Assembly: GCA_002849045.2 (NCBI GenBank)
Contig: NCRO01000258.1
Span: 1 to 5,729 of the forward strand
From: Candidatus Sediminicultor secundus
Lineage (GTDB): Bacteria; Atribacterota; JS1; SB-45; 34-128
Direction: 5' to 3'
Length of the DNA: 5,729 nucleotides
In this document: piece by piece, positions 4,797-5,729 of the stretch
Layout: each line of letters opens with the position of its first letter
Position numbering within the stretch: position 1 is the first letter of the stretch
Translations under genes and position numbers: made by a program
Notes under the pieces: generated by a model
Seen by the model: only the letters and a program-made list of their open reading frames with translations
Database searches by the model: none
Told to the model about the DNA's origin: nothing

Positions 4797-5720
4797 ATGT
4801 TAGAAACCGGAATGGTGTTTAAAATTGCAGGTATCATTATATGCAGTGCGCTGATGGTCATCCTGGGGAGAGCAGATAGAAAGAAAAAGCTTCCCACAGG
4901 GACTAAATTGATATTTCAAGTTTTAATTTCTTTAATTATAATTTATTTTGGGATTAAAATAGAATTTTTACGAGCTCCTTCCTCCTCATTGGGAGGGTAT
5001 CTTTATCTTAGCTATTTATCTATCCCTCTAACCATAATCTGGCTGATAAGCATTACTAATTCTATCGGCCAGGCAGATGAACTGGGAGACATCACTCCCT
5101 ATATCGTCTTTATCGCTTCCCTAACTTTTTTAGTGGTCTCCCTTGTCCAGAGACAGGGATTAATTTTGGCAGAAGTACTATCTTTGATTATGGCGGTGAT
5201 AGCATTTATTTTTATCAAATATCTTCCTCGGGGGAAATTTTCTTCCTACTATATGTCTTTTGGGTTTATGTTAGCGGTGATTGCTATTGTAGGTGTATCC
5301 AAGAGTACAGCAGCTTTAACTTTATTGATTCCTTTTTTAATTTTAGGCGTACCGATCATAGACAGCTCTTATTCTATTGTGGCTAATTATGCCCGTCAGG
5401 AAAGCCCGGGCCCGGGTATAGGAAAATTTCCATTATTTTCGGAGAGTGGGAGCAGGAGCAGGTTACGCCAGAAACTGCAATCTTATGGATTTTCGGCTCA
5501 AGGAGCAAATTTAACTATTATTGGAGTCTCTCTCTACTTAAGTTTATCAGCTTTTATTATTTCTATATACCAGAATTTCTATCTACTGTTAATCCTGACT
5601 GCTTTTGGCTGGGTGGTTTTTGAATTACTGAAAAATAAGGTTCGGTCAGAGGAATTGATTATCGGAAGAGATATTTTGACCAGCCGCATAAAACTCTTAC
5701 AGGTAGGCATATGGCACTGA
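4797..5720 (+). CDS. Integral membrane protein, catalytically degenerate MraY/WecA-like pseudoenzyme
   Basis: A 307-residue protein with about nine hydrophobic segments. By eye it aligns in order with the transferase at 2597-3520. LGRADRKKKLPTGTK (23-37) matches LGVVDDIVDLSPKYK, ITNSIGQADELGDI (86-99) matches VTNSINIIDGLDGL, and IPFLILGVPIID (178-189) matches IPVVILALPVFD. RLRQKLQSYG (222-231) matches HLHHRLLVRG. Fold-marking residues persist (ITNSI, Asp94, P..D189), but key ones are lost: the second Asp of DD is Arg28, the last Asp of the DGLDGL motif is Gly97, GDSGS is replaced by SYYMS, and no histidine of HLHH remains. It starts where the third membrane segment of the active enzyme would be and has an extra C-terminal part (about 237-307) with two hydrophobic stretches and a basic/acidic tail. 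ATG 4797 has a modest SD (AAGGA 4780-4784, 12 nt). The ORF is unbroken, so it looks selected, not decayed. The function is unknown; a scaffold or regulator for the active enzyme is an inference. Confidence 0.75.
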   Translation: MLETGMVFKIAGIIICSALMVILGRADRKKKLPTGTKLIFQVLISLIIIYFGIKIEFLRAPSSSLGGYLYLSYLSIPLTIIWLISITNSIGQADELGDITPYIVFIASLTFLVVSLVQRQGLILAEVLSLIMAVIAFIFIKYLPRGKFSSYYMSFGFMLAVIAIVGVSKSTAALTLLIPFLILGVPIIDSSYSIVANYARQESPGPGIGKFPLFSESGSRSRLRQKLQSYGFSAQGANLTIIGVSLYLSLSAFIISIYQNFYLLLILTAFGWVVFELLKNKVRSEELIIGRDILTSRIKLLQVGIWH

Positions 5721-5729
5721 TACAAAAGA
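5711..5729 (+). CDS. Possible start of a next gene, cut by the window edge
   Basis: An ATG at 5711 opens a frame (MALIQK...) that overlaps the last 10 bases of the preceding gene and runs off the window. The sequence acaggtagg at 5699-5707 is a weak SD-like element just before it. Short overlaps of this kind are common in translationally coupled bacterial genes. Six codons are too few to assign any family. Confidence 0.35.

Overview
The window is a stretch of low-GC bacterial DNA rich in A/T-ending codons. It carries five genes on the + strand, plus the probable first codons of a sixth. Nothing in it identifies the species. The mix of a two-function phosphoglucose/phosphomannose isomerase, a secreted Ig-plus-beta-helix protein and WecA-like lipid-phosphate transferase genes would suit an uncultured low-GC lineage, for example Atribacterota or a similar candidate phylum. 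That is a guess from gene style only.

Layout: (1) 2-1207 is the 3' part of a secreted or surface repeat protein, with a bacterial Ig-like domain, a DUF1565-like segment and a right-handed beta-helix; its N-terminus lies outside the window. (2) 1208-1364 is intergenic. It holds copy 1 of a 64-bp structured repeat, a terminator-like hairpin and a good candidate promoter. (3) 1365-2492 is a bifunctional phosphoglucose/phosphomannose isomerase. (4) 2493-2596 is a gap with a long AT-rich inverted repeat. (5) 2597-3520 is a complete WecA/TagO-type polyprenyl-phosphate sugar-1-phosphate transferase with a TTG start. (6) 3534-3597 is copy 2 of the 64-bp repeat, sitting between a purine-rich SD-like sequence and the start of the next gene. 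(7) 3598-4623 is a UDP-glucose 4-epimerase-like SDR enzyme. (8) 4624-4796 is a 173-bp A-rich leader with a candidate promoter. (9) 4797-5720 is an integral membrane protein that reads as a shortened, catalytically degenerate relative of the transferase at 2597-3520. (10) 5711-5729 is the possible start of a further overlapping gene.

The central genes fit a cell-envelope glycan pathway. The isomerase interconverts fructose-6-P with glucose-6-P and mannose-6-P. The epimerase would remodel a nucleotide sugar. The WecA-like enzyme would load the first sugar-1-phosphate onto undecaprenyl phosphate at the membrane. The pseudo-transferase could be a partner or regulator of that step.

The most unusual items are the transferase-like pseudoenzyme, the duplicated 64-bp repeat (two mutually crossing stems, an open peptide frame, and an overlap with the epimerase start), and low-complexity in-frame insertions in two otherwise conserved enzymes.
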